This document shows positions 1-7,215 of a stretch of 15,419 bases of DNA, piece after piece (the first letter of the stretch is position 1; each line of letters begins with the position of its first letter). Source of the DNA: an uncultured Eubacteriales bacterium (lineage in GTDB: Bacteria; Bacillota; Clostridia; Oscillospirales; Acutalibacteraceae). Location: NCBI GenBank assembly GCA_934486915.1, contig CAKSRC010000030.1, positions 1 through 15,419 on the forward strand, read 5' to 3'. A program made the position numbers and the translations under genes. Below the pieces are notes generated by a model. It was not told the origin of the DNA. It searched no databases and saw only the letters and a list, made by a program, of their open reading frames with translations.

Positions 1-2
1 CC

Positions 3-59
3 TTTGGCGTAGTAACCGCAACATTGCAAGACCCAGACGTACAGCAGTCAAACCCATAA
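3..59 (+). CDS. C-terminal fragment of an unidentified protein
   Basis: An open frame enters from the left edge and ends at TAA 57-59, encoding FGVVTATLQDPDVQQSNP. The stop lies 14 bp before a strong terminator hairpin, as expected for the last gene of a + strand transcript. Eighteen residues are too few to assign a family, and another frame is also open across this stretch, so even the coding call is tentative. Confidence 0.35.
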   Translation, partial: FGVVTATLQDPDVQQSNP

Positions 60-73
60 ACATTAACAGCAAT

Positions 74-106
74 AAAAAGGAGAGCTCCTTGTGGGCTCTC
101 CTTTTT
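74..106. terminator. Bidirectional rho-independent terminator
   Basis: A perfect 12-bp inverted repeat (AAAAAGGAGAGC at 74-85, GCTCTCCTTTTT at 95-106) encloses a 9-nt loop. The A run on one arm and T run on the other provide a U tract whichever strand is transcribed. It lies between the + strand gene ending near 59 and serA, which ends at 110 on the minus strand, so it can serve both. Confidence 0.85.
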
Positions 107-109
107 CTA

Positions 110-1273
110 TTACTTAATTACTCTAATTCGTATTACCCCGCTTATAGATGAAATGCGTTTTAATAAAATTTCGGGTATGGGGGAGTTTAAGTCAAACATA
201 GCATATGCATATTCGCCCTTTGATTTGCTTTGAAGATGCTCGATATTAATTTTTTCTTCAGACAATGCTGTAGAGATTGAACCAATTATGTTGGGAATAT
301 TATTGTGAATTACGCAAAGCCTTGTTTTGCTAGGGTCCCTTGGCATATACAAATTTGGCAAGTTGACAGAATTTATTATATTTCCGTTTTCAAGGTATTC
401 CATAAGTTCATTTGAAGCCATGACAGCGCAGTTGTCCTCCGCTTCAGGCGTTGATGCTCCAAGATGGGGGATAGAAATAATACCGTTGGTCTTTAAAATC
501 TCATTGTCCGGGAAATCAGTCACATAGCATTCTACTTTTTTAGAATTTATAGCATTACAAATATCCCTTGTATTGACTATTTTACCCCTTGAGAAATTTA
601 AAATACGTATGGAGTCCTTCATCTTATCAATGGTTTCTTTGTTTATCATTCCTTGGGTTGTGTCATTTAACGGGACGTGTATGGTAATATAGTCACATTC
701 TTTAAATATGGTATCCAGGTCTTTTGTGTTTTTGACAGAGGAAGAAAGTCCCCAAGCCGCATCTATAGATATGTATGGGTCGAAACCGTAGACCTCCATA
801 CCTAAATTAATAGCACAATTTGCTACTTCTATTCCAATAGCGCCTAATCCTATTACTCCAAGCTTTTTACCCTTTATTTCAGGTCCTGCGAATTGACTTT
901 TGCCTTTTTCGACAGCCTTTGTAACATCATCTGCGTCTTGTAGTGACTTAGCCCAGTTTATACCGTCGACAATCCTCCTTGATGAAAGCAAAAGTCCGGT
1001 TAAAACCAGTTCCTTTACGGCATTTGCGTTTGCGCCGGGAGTGTTAAGTACTACAATGCCTTCTTTGCTGCATTTTTCTACGGGAATATTGTTTACTCCC
1101 GCTCCGCATCGGCCTATAGCAAGCAAGCTTGAGGGAAATTCCATTTCATGCAAAGAAAAGGATCTTAGCATTATGGCATCAGGATTTTCAATATCATTGG
1201 AGTAATTGTATCCTTCTTTAAATTTATCAAGACCTTTTTGAGAGATTTTATTTAACGTTAAAATATTAAACAT
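110..1273 (-). CDS. serA: D-3-phosphoglycerate dehydrogenase
   Basis: Catalyses NAD-dependent oxidation of 3-phosphoglycerate to 3-phosphohydroxypyruvate, the first committed step of serine synthesis. The 387-residue protein is a D-2-hydroxyacid dehydrogenase: a GLGAIG dinucleotide-binding loop at 142-147 follows the substrate domain, and the catalytic triad is visible as Arg229 (NFSRGK), Glu258 (PDNE) and His270 (PHLGAST). Residues from about 317 form a short C-terminal ACT-like domain, a fold that senses serine in many family members. It is the short form, without the extra intervening domain of 525-residue enzymes. The start is preceded by GTAAGGAG. It lies 20 bp after serC in the same direction, and the adjacent enzyme consumes its product, which makes the substrate assignment secure. 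Feedback control by serine is only an inference. Confidence 0.95.
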   Translation of the reverse strand: MFNILTLNKISQKGLDKFKEGYNYSNDIENPDAIMLRSFSLHEMEFPSSLLAIGRCGAGVNNIPVEKCSKEGIVVLNTPGANANAVKELVLTGLLLSSRRIVDGINWAKSLQDADDVTKAVEKGKSQFAGPEIKGKKLGVIGLGAIGIEVANCAINLGMEVYGFDPYISIDAAWGLSSSVKNTKDLDTIFKECDYITIHVPLNDTTQGMINKETIDKMKDSIRILNFSRGKIVNTRDICNAINSKKVECYVTDFPDNEILKTNGIISIPHLGASTPEAEDNCAVMASNELMEYLENGNIINSVNLPNLYMPRDPSKTRLCVIHNNIPNIIGSISTALSEEKINIEHLQSKSKGEYAYAMFDLNSPIPEILLKRISSISGVIRIRVIK

Positions 1274-1293
1274 AGTTTTTCTCCTTACTTATC

Positions 1294-2379
1294 TTATATA
1301 TTGGATTTTTCAAATTGTTCCATAAAATTTATTAGTGCTTTTACTCCATCTAACGGCATAGCATTATATATAGATGCTCTCATGCCTCCCACTGTCCTAT
1401 GACCTTTTATATTGACAATGTCATGCTCCATAGCCTCTTGCACAAATTTTTTATCTAAATCCTCATTGCTTGTTATAAACGGTATATTCATTAGAGATCT
1501 ATCCTCTTTTACCACAGTTCCTTTGAAAAGCTTAGATGAGTCAAGATAATCATAAAGTAGAGAGGACTTTTTGATATTAATTTTTTGCATTTCTTCAAGG
1601 CCGCCTATTTCATTTTGTATCCATTCTAATACTAACTTACATATATATATTGAATAACATGGCGGTGTATTAAACATTGACTTGTTGTCGACATGGGTTT
1701 GATAGTTGAACATAGTTGGGGTAAATTCCATAGCATTGCCAACCAAATCATCTCTTATTATTACAACGGTAAGTCCTGCAGGTCCCATGTTCTTTTGGGC
1801 GCCGGCATACAATATGCCGAATTTTGAGACATCAATAGGTTCAGACAGGATGCAGGATGAAATATCGGCTACAAGGGGTATTTCTTTTGTATTGGGTATA
1901 GCATTGAATTTAGTACCGTATATAGTGTTGTTTAAGCAGATATGGAAATAATCCGCATCTTTTGAAAAGTTGTTTTCATCAAGTTTGGGAATATAAGAAA
2001 AGGTTTTATCCTTAGATGAGGCTACGATATTAGCCTTACCATAACGAGAGGCTTCTTTATATGCTTTATTTGCCCATTGTCCTGTAATTACAAAATCAGC
2101 CTTATTATTTTTATTCATAAGATTTAGCGGCACCATTGCGAATTGGGATGATGCACCACCCTGCAAGAATAAAACATGATAATTCTTTGGAATGGACATT
2201 ATTTTTCTAAGTAAGTTTTCAGTTTCCTCGATGATACTGACATATATTTTGGATCTGTGTGACATTTCCATAACGGATTGGCCACTGCCGTGATAAGAAA
2301 GCATTTCATCGGCGGCTGTTTTAAGCACGGATTCAGGTAAAACAGATGGGCCGGCAGAAAAATTATAAACTCGTTTCAT
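1294..2379 (-). CDS. serC: Phosphoserine aminotransferase
   Basis: A PLP enzyme that transfers the amino group of glutamate to 3-phosphohydroxypyruvate, giving phosphoserine; the family also acts in pyridoxal phosphate synthesis in some bacteria. The 361-residue length matches the usual size of about 360. Family marks are NFSAGP at 6-11, LQGGASSQF at 72-80, the PLP-binding Lys196 in GAQKNMGPAG, and the C-terminal GHRTVGGMRAS at 326-336. The start has GGAGG nine bases upstream. It is the first gene of the serC-serA operon. No serB-type phosphatase is in the window, so the final step must be encoded elsewhere. The 5' leader is only about 30 nt, too short for a T-box or riboswitch. Confidence 0.96.
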   Translation of the reverse strand: MKRVYNFSAGPSVLPESVLKTAADEMLSYHGSGQSVMEMSHRSKIYVSIIEETENLLRKIMSIPKNYHVLFLQGGASSQFAMVPLNLMNKNNKADFVITGQWANKAYKEASRYGKANIVASSKDKTFSYIPKLDENNFSKDADYFHICLNNTIYGTKFNAIPNTKEIPLVADISSCILSEPIDVSKFGILYAGAQKNMGPAGLTVVIIRDDLVGNAMEFTPTMFNYQTHVDNKSMFNTPPCYSIYICKLVLEWIQNEIGGLEEMQKINIKKSSLLYDYLDSSKLFKGTVVKEDRSLMNIPFITSNEDLDKKFVQEAMEHDIVNIKGHRTVGGMRASIYNAMPLDGVKALINFMEQFEKSNI

Positions 2380-2418
2380 AATACGTAACCTCCAATTTAA
2401 TATTAGTAATATAGATTT

Positions 2419-2447
2419 AGTATAGAAATTTTCATATTAATAGTCAA
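2419..2447 (-). promoter_or_regulatory. SigA-type promoter of serC-serA
   Basis: Read on the minus strand, TTGACT (2447-2442) and TATACT (2424-2419) are separated by exactly 17 bp. The predicted transcription start is near 2412, giving a leader of about 32 nt before the serC start codon. Spacing and hexamers are near consensus. Confidence 0.8.
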
Positions 2448-2470
2448 CATTATTTTGTGGGAGCTTAATG

Positions 2471-2498
2471 TTGATAGTTAAGAACAATAGTGTATAAT
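2471..2498 (+). promoter_or_regulatory. Putative SigA-type promoter ahead of a broken reading frame
   Basis: TTGATA (2471-2476) and a perfect TATAAT (2493-2498) are 16 bp apart. They are followed by AAAAGG (2516-2521) and ATG at 2527, but the frame closes after 10 codons. The promoter is back to back with the serC promoter. It may be a relic of the decayed gene described next or may drive a short RNA. Confidence 0.55.
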
Positions 2499-2526
2499 AA
2501 AAGCATATATTTTTCAAAAGGATAAT

Positions 2527-2918
2527 ATGACAATGAATTATATTTTAAGGTTAATTTAGGTGTTGTAAATAGAAAGAAAGTTATATACGATAAGAGTAAG
2601 TGAGTCAAGGAGTAAACTTTCTTTAAAGGGATAAGGGGTAGGTGTGTGGCTGTTATATAGAAGATTTATTAAGCTGATTTATGGTAAGATGTAATGGGGA
2701 CGATACATGAATGACAATAATAAGGACCACAAATGTTATAGCCGCAGTATCTTTTGCCGGTTGAAGGTGTCGCATTGAATAGGGAAGCAAAGTTTAAGGT
2801 TGACGAATTTAGAATTTCGGTTTTAGGCTCTTATGATAAAGCTTTAATTTAGCTTGTAAAATATAAAAATATTAATGTATTAGGTTTAAATGATAAAAAA
2901 TTGGAATTTAGGGATTGA
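2527..2918 (+). pseudogene. Possible remnant of an unidentified small gene
   Basis: This stretch has a promoter, a ribosome binding site and an ATG, but no frame stays open. The first frame gives MTMNYILRLI and stops. Shifting frame by one base inside the TTTT run at 2543-2546 would join MTMNY to FKVNLGVVNRKKVIYDKSK (2544-2600). After a stop-rich middle (2601-2741), the frame at 2742-2849 reads PQYLLPVEGVALNREA and onward, meets TAG at 2850, and continues open as LVKYKNINVLGLNDKKLEFRD to TGA 2916-2918. The fragments have protein-like composition and would need at least two repairs to join. I do not recognise the family. It could instead be ordinary AT-rich spacer. Confidence 0.35.
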
Positions 2919-2943
2919 AGTTTTTCAAATTATTGTGTACAAT
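2915..2943 (+). promoter_or_regulatory. Putative promoter of the zinc-finger/galU operon
   Basis: TTGAAG (2915-2920) and TACAAT (2938-2943) are 17 bp apart, placing transcription initiation near 2950, about 40 nt before the GTG start at 2989. A second TATAAT-like run lies at about 2960-2966 without an obvious upstream hexamer. Confidence 0.5.
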
Positions 2944-2988
2944 AGTTTTTAATTGCTTATATAATATCTTATTGATGGGAGTGATAAA

Positions 2989-3984
2989 GTGAATAATTAT
3001 ATAGGGGAAGAATGTCCCGTATGCAAGGAAAAGTTTAGGGAAAATGATGATATAGTGGTTTGCCCTAAATGTGGTGCACCTCATCATAAAGAGTGCTATA
3101 ATAAAGCGGGAAAATGTGTATTTGATTATAAACATGAGGAAGATTATACATGGGAGCCTTCTCATATATCGCAAAACTCAGGTGAAGGCTCAGGAACTGG
3201 TAATTTGCCTAATAAGGTTTGCCATAGATGTGGTGCAAAAAACCCGGGTGATGCAATATTCTGCAATAAATGCGGAATGCCGTTTAATATTGACATTGAA
3301 AATGAAGAAAATCCATATGCTTCACTAGGCGGTCAAATTCCTATTTTGTTTGATCCACTAGGTGGTGTGAATGAAAATGAGACTATAAAAGGAATAAAAG
3401 CAAAAGATATTGCAAAATTTGTAAGAGCTAATACTCCATACTATCTTAATGTTTTTAAAAAACTTAAAGACTTAAATGTTGGAAGGTTTAATTTTTGCGG
3501 ATTTTTATTTTCAGGAGCATGGATGCTCTATCGAAAACAATATAAGTTGGGTGCTGTTTTTACCTCTATTGTTGCTATGTGTATGATACTTAACAGCTTT
3601 ATAACTTATAATTATACTCAACCACTATTAATGTCTATGATTAATGCGACTAATATAGAGATATCATCGGCAAGTATTCCTCAAATATCTGAAATTCTTT
3701 CTCAAAACTTGAGTTCGTTGCAGCCGTCTGAATTGATTTTAATTTTTATACCGCTAGTTTTAGAGGCAATAAAGTGGTTTATAATGTTTTTTGTTGGTTT
3801 TAGAGGAAATAGAATGTATTTTAATCATACAATTAAAAAGATAAATGAAATTAAAAATACGTCCAGTTCTCAAACTGTTTATAGTGAAAAATTAGAACAA
3901 AAGGGTGGAGTAAATACCCAACTTGCAATTTGTTTGTTTATTTGCTATTTGATTATAAATTGGTTACCACAATTTTTAATATAA
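2989..3984 (+). CDS. Zinc-finger (prokaryotic RING-like) multi-pass membrane protein
   Basis: This 331-residue protein has two separate metal-binding parts followed by a membrane region. Residues 9-43 carry Cys9, Cys12, Cys25, Cys28, His32/His33, Cys36 and Cys43, resembling the prokaryotic RING-finger pattern. Residues 78-95 form a four-cysteine zinc ribbon (CHRC and CNKC pairs). After a soluble linker come hydrophobic stretches at roughly 168-180, 187-206, 247-270 and 311-330; the first, with GAWMLYRKQY, resembles DUF2628-type membrane domains. There is no signal peptide, so the zinc modules probably face the cytoplasm. The start is GTG with GGGAG (2977-2981) seven bases upstream. galU follows 22 bp downstream with no visible promoter between them, so the two are probably co-transcribed. 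The biochemical role is unknown, and ubiquitin-ligase activity should not be assumed from the RING-like pattern. Confidence 0.8.
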   Translation: MNNYIGEECPVCKEKFRENDDIVVCPKCGAPHHKECYNKAGKCVFDYKHEEDYTWEPSHISQNSGEGSGTGNLPNKVCHRCGAKNPGDAIFCNKCGMPFNIDIENEENPYASLGGQIPILFDPLGGVNENETIKGIKAKDIAKFVRANTPYYLNVFKKLKDLNVGRFNFCGFLFSGAWMLYRKQYKLGAVFTSIVAMCMILNSFITYNYTQPLLMSMINATNIEISSASIPQISEILSQNLSSLQPSELILIFIPLVLEAIKWFIMFFVGFRGNRMYFNHTIKKINEIKNTSSSQTVYSEKLEQKGGVNTQLAICLFICYLIINWLPQFLI

Positions 3985-4006
3985 TGTAATATTTTAGGAG
4001 GAAGTT

Positions 4007-4882
4007 ATGAAAGTAACAAAAGCAGTTATACCTGCAGCAGGTTTAGGAACAAGAGTTTTGCCTGCGACAAAGGCGATGCCAAAGGAGATGCTCCCTATTG
4101 TAGACAAGCCTGCAATTCAATATATAGTAGAAGAGGCTGTAAAATCAGGAATAACGGATATTTTAATTATAACCAATAGAGGAAAGGGAATTATTGAAGA
4201 TCATTTTGATAGAGTTCCTGAGCTTGAGGAAAGACTTTTAGCATCATCCAAAGATGAAATGTATAAGGAAGTTGTTGACATATCAAAGCTTGCTAACATA
4301 TACTTTGTACGACAAAAGGAAACAAAAGGATTAGGCCACGCAGTTAGATGTGCTAAGTCTTTTGTAGGAAATGAGCCATTTGCAGTTATGTATGGTGATG
4401 ATGTTATAATAGGTGAAGATCCTGCTTGTGCACAGTTGATAAGAGCCTATGAAGAATTTGGATTAGGTGTATTAGGTGCCAACAAGGTAACTGAAGAGGC
4501 TATTGTTAAGTATAGTTCTTTGAAGGTTGAGAATTTAAGAGACAATATTTTTAAATGTACTGATATGATAGAAAAACCTTCAAAGGATAAAATCATGTCT
4601 TTGTATTCTATACTTGGAAGATGTGTTTTAACGCCGGATATATTTGATATTTTAGATAATACTCCTGCAGGTGCAGGCGGAGAAATCCAGTTGACAGATG
4701 CTATGTGTACTCTTGCAAGAAGCAAAGGTATGGTTGCTGTAGACTTTACCGGTAAGAGATATGACATGGGTAATAAGCTTGGTATAATGCAGGCTGCCGT
4801 TGAGGTTGCTCTTAAACACAAAGAAATCGGTACTCAATTTAAAGAATATTTAAAAGACATATGCAAAAATCTTGACGATTAA
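4007..4882 (+). CDS. galU: UTP-glucose-1-phosphate uridylyltransferase
   Basis: Makes UDP-glucose from UTP and glucose-1-phosphate in the cytoplasm, supplying glycolipid, teichoic-acid decoration and exopolysaccharide synthesis. The 291-residue protein has the complete GalU signature: nucleotide-binding AAGLGTRVLPATKAMPKEM at 10-28, GLGHAV at 108-113, the metal-site GDD at 130-132, EKP at 189-191, GEIQLTDA at 225-232 and GKRYDMGNKLG at 249-259. AGGAGGA at 3996-4002 precedes the ATG. It is second in a probable operon with the zinc-finger membrane protein and ends at a strong terminator. The length is typical for bacterial GalU. GtaB is the Bacillus name for the same enzyme. Confidence 0.96.
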   Translation: MKVTKAVIPAAGLGTRVLPATKAMPKEMLPIVDKPAIQYIVEEAVKSGITDILIITNRGKGIIEDHFDRVPELEERLLASSKDEMYKEVVDISKLANIYFVRQKETKGLGHAVRCAKSFVGNEPFAVMYGDDVIIGEDPACAQLIRAYEEFGLGVLGANKVTEEAIVKYSSLKVENLRDNIFKCTDMIEKPSKDKIMSLYSILGRCVLTPDIFDILDNTPAGAGGEIQLTDAMCTLARSKGMVAVDFTGKRYDMGNKLGIMQAAVEVALKHKEIGTQFKEYLKDICKNLDD

Positions 4883-4895
4883 TAAAAAAATAAAT

Positions 4896-4933
4896 AAAAA
4901 CAGAAGCCTGCTTTAATGCGGGCTTCTGTTTTT
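4896..4933. terminator. Bidirectional terminator between galU and ireB
   Basis: A 16-bp stem (4896-4911 with 4918-4933, one T-G wobble) encloses the 6-nt loop TTTAAT. The core arms are AACAGAAGCC and GGCTTCTGTT. A and T runs on the outer edges supply U tracts in both directions, so it can end galU from the left and ireB from the right. Confidence 0.9.
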
Positions 4934-4962
4934 ATTTAATTAAATTCGAAAAATACTTAAAA

Positions 4963-5208
4963 TTAATGATTTAAATAGTATTTTAAAATAGTTTGCAAAA
5001 GTTCATCACGATCGATTTTGCTTATTAAATTTCGGGCATTGTTGTGGGTGGTAATATATGTCGGATCTTCTGACAATATATAGCCAACAAGCTGATTAAT
5101 TGGATTATACCCCTTTTCTTGCAAGGCATAATAAACAATGGAAAGGGTTCGTTTAATATCTCCTTCACGGTCATTTCCTATAGAAAATGTCATGGTTTTA
5201 TCATACAT
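4963..5208 (-). CDS. ireB: IreB-family regulatory phosphoprotein (UPF0297)
   Basis: A small cytosolic protein of the IreB/YrzL family. In Enterococcus faecalis, IreB is phosphorylated on N-terminal threonines by the PASTA kinase IreK and negatively regulates cephalosporin resistance. The 81-residue protein matches the family along its length: DKTMTF at 3-8 with Thr5 and Thr7 in the region of the known phosphosites, YYALQEKGYNPINQLVGYIL at 26-45, DPTYI at 48-52 and HNNARNLI at 55-62. The start has GGAGG (5221-5217) eight bases upstream and its own promoter. In most Firmicutes this gene lies between alaS and ruvX (yrrK). Here it stands alone between galU and ylxM, transcribed against galU. Family membership is secure, but control by a kinase here is inferred. 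Confidence 0.93.
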   Translation of the reverse strand: MYDKTMTFSIGNDREGDIKRTLSIVYYALQEKGYNPINQLVGYILSEDPTYITTHNNARNLISKIDRDELLQTILKYYLNH

Positions 5209-5230
5209 AACAAATACCTCCTATATAAAA

Positions 5231-5259
5231 ATAATACACCAATATGTGAGCTATTGCAA
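5231..5259 (-). promoter_or_regulatory. Putative promoter of ireB
   Basis: On the minus strand, TTGCAA (5259-5254) and TATTAT (5236-5231) are 17 bp apart. Initiation would fall near 5224, leaving a very short leader that begins close to the GGAGG of ireB. Confidence 0.55.
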
Positions 5260-5328
5260 GTATAATTTATCTTTATAATGTTATCGATATATTAAACAGT
5301 GTGTGATTTTAATTGCTGATAAAAATTC

Positions 5329-5357
5329 TTGACAATTAAAGTAGACTATTGTATAAT
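5329..5357 (+). promoter_or_regulatory. Consensus SigA promoter of the ylxM-ffh operon
   Basis: TTGACA (5329-5334) and TATAAT (5352-5357) both match consensus perfectly, with the optimal 17-bp spacer. Initiation is expected near 5364, just before a hairpin at 5366-5388. This is the strongest-looking promoter in the window, fitting a targeting and ribosomal-protein operon. Confidence 0.9.
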
Positions 5358-5365
5358 AAATATCG

Positions 5366-5388
5366 CTGTAAAGTTATTAGCTTTACAG
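5366..5388 (+). promoter_or_regulatory. 5'-terminal hairpin in the ylxM-ffh leader
   Basis: A perfect 8-bp stem, CTGTAAAG (5366-5373) with CTTTACAG (5381-5388), closes a 7-nt loop almost at the predicted 5' end of the transcript and ends seven bases before the G-rich ribosome binding site. There is no U tract. A stabilising or translation-modulating role is possible but not shown. Confidence 0.5.
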
Positions 5389-5406
5389 TGGCTTTGGGGG
5401 GATTTC

Positions 5407-5775
5407 ATGGAAAAGAATTTGGAGTTTTCACGGCTTCTTGATTTTTATGGAGATATGCTTACCCAAAAACAAAGGGATTCGATCGAGTATTATTATAACG
5501 AGGATCTTTCTCTTTCTGAAATATCCCAAAATTTAGGTATTACAAGGCAGGGAGTTAGAGATGCTGTTAAGAGAGCGGAAGCTCTTTTATACGATATGGA
5601 ATCTCGTTTAGGCCTTGCCAAGAAGTTTAAGGATATGAGTGAGGGCTTGATTACTATACAAAAAGAGGCCGAGAAAATTCAAAGTTATAATAGTGGTGTG
5701 ATGATTTCCGAGAACATAAATCAAAGCGCCGAACTAATAAAAGATATAGCAAAAAACTATCTCAATAATCTTTAA
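5407..5775 (+). CDS. ylxM: YlxM/p13-like DNA-binding protein (UPF0122)
   Basis: A small helix-turn-helix protein encoded next to ffh in many Firmicutes and mollicutes; the Streptococcus homologue is reported to modulate the signal recognition particle. The 122-residue protein starts ELSRLLDFYGDML-like (EFSRLLDFYGDMLTQKQRD at 6-24), and residues 34-58 (LSLSEISQNLGITRQGVRDAV) form a sigma-70 region-4-like HTH. The C-terminal half is helical. An upstream TTG at 5329 is in frame but lies in the -35 hexamer, before the transcription start, so the start is the ATG at 5407, with a G6 run (5396-5401) as ribosome binding site. ffh begins 12 bp after its stop. Confidence 0.9.
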   Translation: MEKNLEFSRLLDFYGDMLTQKQRDSIEYYYNEDLSLSEISQNLGITRQGVRDAVKRAEALLYDMESRLGLAKKFKDMSEGLITIQKEAEKIQSYNSGVMISENINQSAELIKDIAKNYLNNL

Positions 5776-5787
5776 AAGGGTGATTTA

Positions 5788-7140
5788 ATGGCATTTGAAA
5801 ATCTTTCTGATAAACTTGCTTCGGCATTTAAGAAGCTTCGTTCTAAGGGTAAACTCAGTGAAAGCGATGTAAAAAGCGCAATGAGGGAAGTAAGGCTTGC
5901 CTTGCTTGAAGCCGATGTTAACTATAAGGTTGCAAAAGATTTTACCAATAAAATAACTGAACGTGCCGTTGGCTCTGATGTAATGGAAAGCCTTACACCG
6001 GCTCAAATGGTAATTAAAATAGTAAATGAAGAGCTTACAGAACTTATGGGTGGTTCAAGTTCAAAAATCAATATGCCGTCTAAAATGCCCGCTGTTATAA
6101 TGCTTTGCGGTCTTCAAGGTTCAGGTAAAACTACTCACTCTGCAAAACTTGCATTAATGCTTAAAAATAAAGGTCATAGACCGCTTCTTGTAGCTTGTGA
6201 CGTTTATCGTCCCGCAGCTATTAATCAGCTTCAAGTTGTTGGCGAGAAAGTGGGAGTACCCGTTTTTGAAATGGGCAATGAAAATCCTGTAAAAATTGCT
6301 AAAAAGGCAGTTTCTCATGCTAAAGATTATGGCAACGATATAGTGATTTTAGATACAGCCGGCAGACTTCACATTGATACTGAGCTTATGGATGAGCTTA
6401 AGGACATTAAGAAAGCTGTAAATCCCAGCGAAATTTTGCTTGTTGTCGATTCAATGACAGGTCAGGACGCAGTAAATGTTGCTAAATCATTTAATGATCT
6501 TCTTGATATTACAGGCGTAATTTTAACAAAGCTTGATGGAGATACAAGAGGAGGGGCAGCGCTTTCAGTTAAGGCTGTTACTCAAAAACCGATAAAATTT
6601 GCAGGTACAGGCGAAAAACTTGGAGATTTAGAGGTTTTCCACCCCGACAGAATGGCATCAAGAATACTTGGTATGGGCGATGTACTTACCTTGATTGAGG
6701 ATGCCCAAAACAAATTAGATGAAGATAAAGCTGAAAAAATGGCTCAAAAAATGATGCAAAATAAGCTTGATCTTAATGATATGCTTGAACAAATGCAGCA
6801 AATTAAAAATATGGGTCCTCTTAAATCTATATTGGGCAAAATTCCGGGATTAGATAAAAAAATTCAGGATATAGATATAGATGATCGCCAAGTGGACAGA
6901 GTATGCGCGATTATTTTATCTATGACTAAAAAAGAAAGAGAAAAGCCGGAAATAATAAATGTTTCAAGAAAAAGAAGAATTGCAGCAGGTTCAGGTATGA
7001 AAGTAGAAGATGTAAATAAACTTCTAAAAAGCTATGAACAAATGCAAAAAATGATGAAACAAATGAAGGGAAAAGGCAAAAAACGCAAACGTATGATGTT
7101 TCCCGGAATGGGGCAAATGCCAGGCGGATTCCCGTTTTAA
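5788..7140 (+). CDS. ffh: Signal recognition particle protein Ffh (SRP54)
   Basis: The GTPase that with 4.5S/6S RNA binds signal sequences emerging from the ribosome and delivers them to FtsY at the membrane. All domains are present in 450 residues. The N-terminal helical bundle covers 1-88. The G domain has GLQGSGKTT at 108-116, the DVYRPAA loop at 138-144, DTAGR at 189-193 and TKLD at 247-250. The methionine-rich M domain runs from about 300, with the RNA-binding SRKRRIAAGSG at 393-403 and the basic, Met/Gly-rich tail typical of Firmicute Ffh. GTPase residue 117 is His (TTHSAK) where Thr is more common. It follows ylxM by 12 bp. ftsY, often just upstream of ylxM, is not adjacent, and no SRP RNA gene is recognisable in the window. 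Confidence 0.97.
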   Translation: MAFENLSDKLASAFKKLRSKGKLSESDVKSAMREVRLALLEADVNYKVAKDFTNKITERAVGSDVMESLTPAQMVIKIVNEELTELMGGSSSKINMPSKMPAVIMLCGLQGSGKTTHSAKLALMLKNKGHRPLLVACDVYRPAAINQLQVVGEKVGVPVFEMGNENPVKIAKKAVSHAKDYGNDIVILDTAGRLHIDTELMDELKDIKKAVNPSEILLVVDSMTGQDAVNVAKSFNDLLDITGVILTKLDGDTRGGAALSVKAVTQKPIKFAGTGEKLGDLEVFHPDRMASRILGMGDVLTLIEDAQNKLDEDKAEKMAQKMMQNKLDLNDMLEQMQQIKNMGPLKSILGKIPGLDKKIQDIDIDDRQVDRVCAIILSMTKKEREKPEIINVSRKRRIAAGSGMKVEDVNKLLKSYEQMQKMMKQMKGKGKKRKRMMFPGMGQMPGGFPF

Positions 7141-7215
7141 TCAATGAATTCATCCGATTATACAGTCGGTGAAGATATATTATATAAGAGTTAATTTATG
7201 GAGGTAAATTTATTT

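Noticed and set aside
900..1205. Open frame on the + strand inside serA
   Set aside because: It is antisense to a clear SerA protein, lacks a ribosome binding site and has no recognisable family.
2380..2412. T-box or riboswitch in the serC leader
   Set aside because: The predicted leader is only about 30 nt and contains no T-box motif or stable fold.
2707..2778. 23-codon frame with ATG after a GGGG run
   Set aside because: It is short, has no recognisable features and lies within a stop-rich region where another frame looks more protein-like.
2908..3174. Open frame on the minus strand over the start of the zinc-finger gene
   Set aside because: The + strand frame has Cys pairs, a ribosome binding site and a promoter; this one has none of these and overlaps it.
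4447..4821. Open frame on the minus strand inside galU
   Set aside because: It lies wholly within conserved galU codons on the opposite strand and its translation is not protein-like.
5329..5406. Upstream TTG start extending ylxM by 26 residues
   Set aside because: The TTG is part of the -35 hexamer and lies before the expected transcription start; the ATG at 5407 gives the family N-terminus.
7198..7215. Earlier ATG start for rpsP
   Set aside because: It would place the GGAGGT ribosome binding site inside the gene and add residues not found in S16.
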